In this document: positions 62,441 through 64,000 of the stretch, in pieces
Layout: every line of letters begins with the position of its first letter
Position numbering within the stretch: the stretch's first letter is position 1
Assembly: GCA_016801885.1 (NCBI GenBank)
Contig: CM028905.1
Location: 14,226,706-14,290,705 of the forward strand
Reading direction: 5' to 3'
Origin: Toxotes chatareus
Lineage: Eukaryota; Chordata; Actinopteri; Toxotidae
DNA: 64,000 nt
Program-made: the position numbers and the translations under genes
Notes under the pieces: generated by a model
What the model saw: the letters and a program-made list of their open reading frames with translations, nothing else
Databases searched by the model: none
Told to the model about the DNA's origin: nothing

Positions 62441-63171
62441 TGACAAAAAAATCAGCAACGTTATACACTGTTGCTCACTATGGCCTGTGAATACAAGAGA
62501 TAAAGAGTATAAATAGATTCTCTGATGGTAGATTAATTCATATTATCAGACAGTATATATTGTTATATTGTGAATGTCTGGTACACTCAACAGTCTTACA
62601 AGGACTTTACATTAATGCCATATGAATGGCTATACTCTCAGAAGGAAACATACATATACAGACTATCTTAATGAGATTCAACTTGTTGAGTACTCTGTTC
62701 TCATTCATTCGCTCTCAGTCATACATCTTTTTCCTGAAGTATTCTTCAAAAATCCTCACCTGAAGTACAACACGACTGAAAGCTGTTAACCCAATTCTCA
62801 CATCTACGATAATAAATCTGCTCCTTATTCAAATGCCTTCTTCCCTTTTTTTCCTCAGGAGGTCACTTGTATGATATTAAATCACTTGAAAAATTAATCT
62901 CTGCTACATGAAATTTGAAATGCACATTTAAAATACAACATACCATGCTCATAATTTACATCATAAAAACATGGAATAATCTTAATTTGTTCCAAATAAG
63001 AGTTCTATATTCTATAATTTCAGACCACTAAAAATACTTTTTTGTCACTTGGGGCAGAGTAACCAGTTCAACAACCTCAAAACAACATATCTATCTTTGA
63101 GCTGATGCTTGCTTCATCAAACTTTAATCAAAATGTTTAGAAAAACTTATTTGGCCTGTGTTGGTTGTTGC
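62441..63171. other. AT-rich non-coding stretch, nothing seen
   Basis: AT-rich sequence without frames, repeats or motifs that I can support. Confidence 0.65.
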
Positions 63172-63502
63172 ATGAATCAGGCTCAGTGGTTTGTACTGTT
63201 GCCTCACAGCAAGAACCCAACCCGACCAGCTGGAGCCTTTCTGTGAGGAGTTTGCATGTTCTCCTTGTATCTGCGTGGGTTTCATCCTGTTGCTCCTTTT
63301 TCCTCTAACAGTCCAAAAACCTGCTGGTCTTGTGAATTGGAGGCCCTCAATTGCACGTAGTGGGTGTGATTGTGAGCGTGAATGTGTTTGTCTATATGTA
63401 TTAGCCCTGTGATAAACTGGTGACCTGTGCAGAGTGTATAACACCTATAGGCTGCAGCCTCCAGAGACTCTGAGCAGGCTATAGAGACTGGATGGATGGA
63501 TG
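63172..63502 (+). repeat. common teleost dispersed repeat with GGAT tail
   Basis: The phrase order is highly characteristic: a CTCAGTGGTTTGTACTGTTG-like tRNA-like head, GCCTCACAGCAAGAA, GAGTTTGCATGTTCTCC, TGCGTGGGTTTCATCC, ACAGTCCAAAAACCTGC, GTGAATGTGTTTGTCTATAT, TGGTGACCTGTGCAGAGTG, GGCTGCAGCC and a terminal GGATGGATGGAT array. I know it as a very abundant fish repeat but not its formal family. It is diverged and incidentally keeps frames of 73-106 codons open on both strands, which are not genes. Confidence 0.75.
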
Positions 63503-63736
63503 TTACATGTCAATATGCATTGATTTAATATGCATCAATGCGATGCTGGCAAGGTCGGCGCTTAAGGGTCGTACTCGAGAATTTTTTTTTTCCCTTTTGA
63601 GACCTCAAAAGTCAAGCAAATCATTTTTCCTTCCAACTCCTATTGAATGCCTTTCAGCAATATTTATAATATTCAGTCCAGTGGCTTTGGCACATAGAGC
63701 AACACGGAGTGAGTTTATTATATACAGTAAATAATG
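63503..63736. other. short spacer between two repeats
   Basis: An 80-codon open frame (63492-63734) spans the end of one repeat and this spacer and has no protein-like features. A T run lies at about 63573-63581. Confidence 0.6.
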
Positions 63737-64000
63737 CAGTGATGGAAGATGTATGCAGATGCTTACTCAAGCAAAAGTAGCAATATTACAATGTAAAAAT
63801 AATCCATTACAAGTAAATGCCTTCAAAATGTAACTAGTGTATTATACTAAAATATTAGTATCAAAATAAGTATAAAAACTAAAAGAAATTACAGTATTTG
63901 ACTGAGGGCCCCTTTTAAAGTGTTTGATGTGTTGACCTGTCAGCAGTACTTTAATTATGTGTGTTAATTATGATTCCACTCAGTTTACTATTGAGTGTAT
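63737..64000 (+). mobile_element. second copy of the CAGTGGTGGAA TIR element, cut by window end
   Basis: It starts CAGTGATGGAAGATGTATGC and continues with CTTACTCAAGCAAAAGTAGC, ACAATGTAAAAATAATCCAT and TACAAGTAAATGCCTTCAAA. By recollection this is the other end of the same element family as 52055-52408. The far terminus lies beyond the window. It is diverged by many substitutions and has no coding capacity. Confidence 0.6.

Noticed and set aside
63124..63444. 106-codon minus-strand frame
   Set aside because: It lies inside a common dispersed repeat, so openness reflects the repeat consensus.
1..64000. tRNA, rRNA, CRISPR array, bacterial operon or integrated virus
   Set aside because: No cloverleaf with proper boxes, no regular direct-repeat/spacer pattern, no dense coding and no viral-like protein frames were seen.

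Overview
This window looks like non-coding nuclear DNA from a vertebrate, most likely a percomorph teleost fish. It is AT-rich and CpG-poor, with many homopolymer runs and AC/GT, CT and ATTT microsatellites. It also carries degraded dispersed repeats that I recognise, from memory only, as common teleost families. Nothing looks bacterial or viral: there are no packed reading frames, operons, tRNAs, rRNAs or CRISPR arrays. I found no convincing protein-coding gene. The longest open frames (about 110-156 codons) occur in all frames and on both strands, match no family I know, and are about what chance gives in 64 kb. The window is therefore a gene desert or part of one very long intron; the sequence alone cannot say which.

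Layout. 1-3.1 kb is plain AT-rich DNA. 3.1-4.3 kb is probably repeat-derived, with an exon-like 54-codon frame at 3355-3519 and a repeat copy at about 4030-4290 whose sister lies at 34.8-35.1 kb. 7.1-9.1 kb holds two stretches that look like conserved non-coding (enhancer) DNA around a CT tract. A tRNA-like SINE is at about 10.37-10.55 kb. 11-22 kb is mostly featureless. 22.4-23.3 kb may be an old element. 23.7 kb has a CRE octamer next to two M-box motifs. 25.4-26.0 kb is a long dispersed repeat interrupted by a second insertion. 28.9-29.2, 32.0-32.3 and 36.0-36.2 kb carry further repeat fragments. 37.5 kb and 44.5-45.1 kb are enhancer-like. 45.5-45.8 and 48.7-49.0 kb are strongly purine-skewed on the + strand. 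50.56-50.95 and 52.06-52.41 kb are two different terminal-inverted-repeat elements. 56.5-56.7 kb has a cluster of TGACAG (TALE homeodomain) sites. 60.2-60.4 kb has complementary AC and GT arrays. 62.3-63.5 kb has a GGGTCA-rich repeat and a common fish repeat with a GGAT tail. A second copy of the 52-kb element starts at 63737 and runs off the end.

No genes act together here. If the window has a function it is probably cis-regulation of a neighbouring or host gene. The best leads are the enhancer-like blocks and the clustered factor sites. All are inferences that need cross-species alignment. I found no strong evidence for a new biological system.
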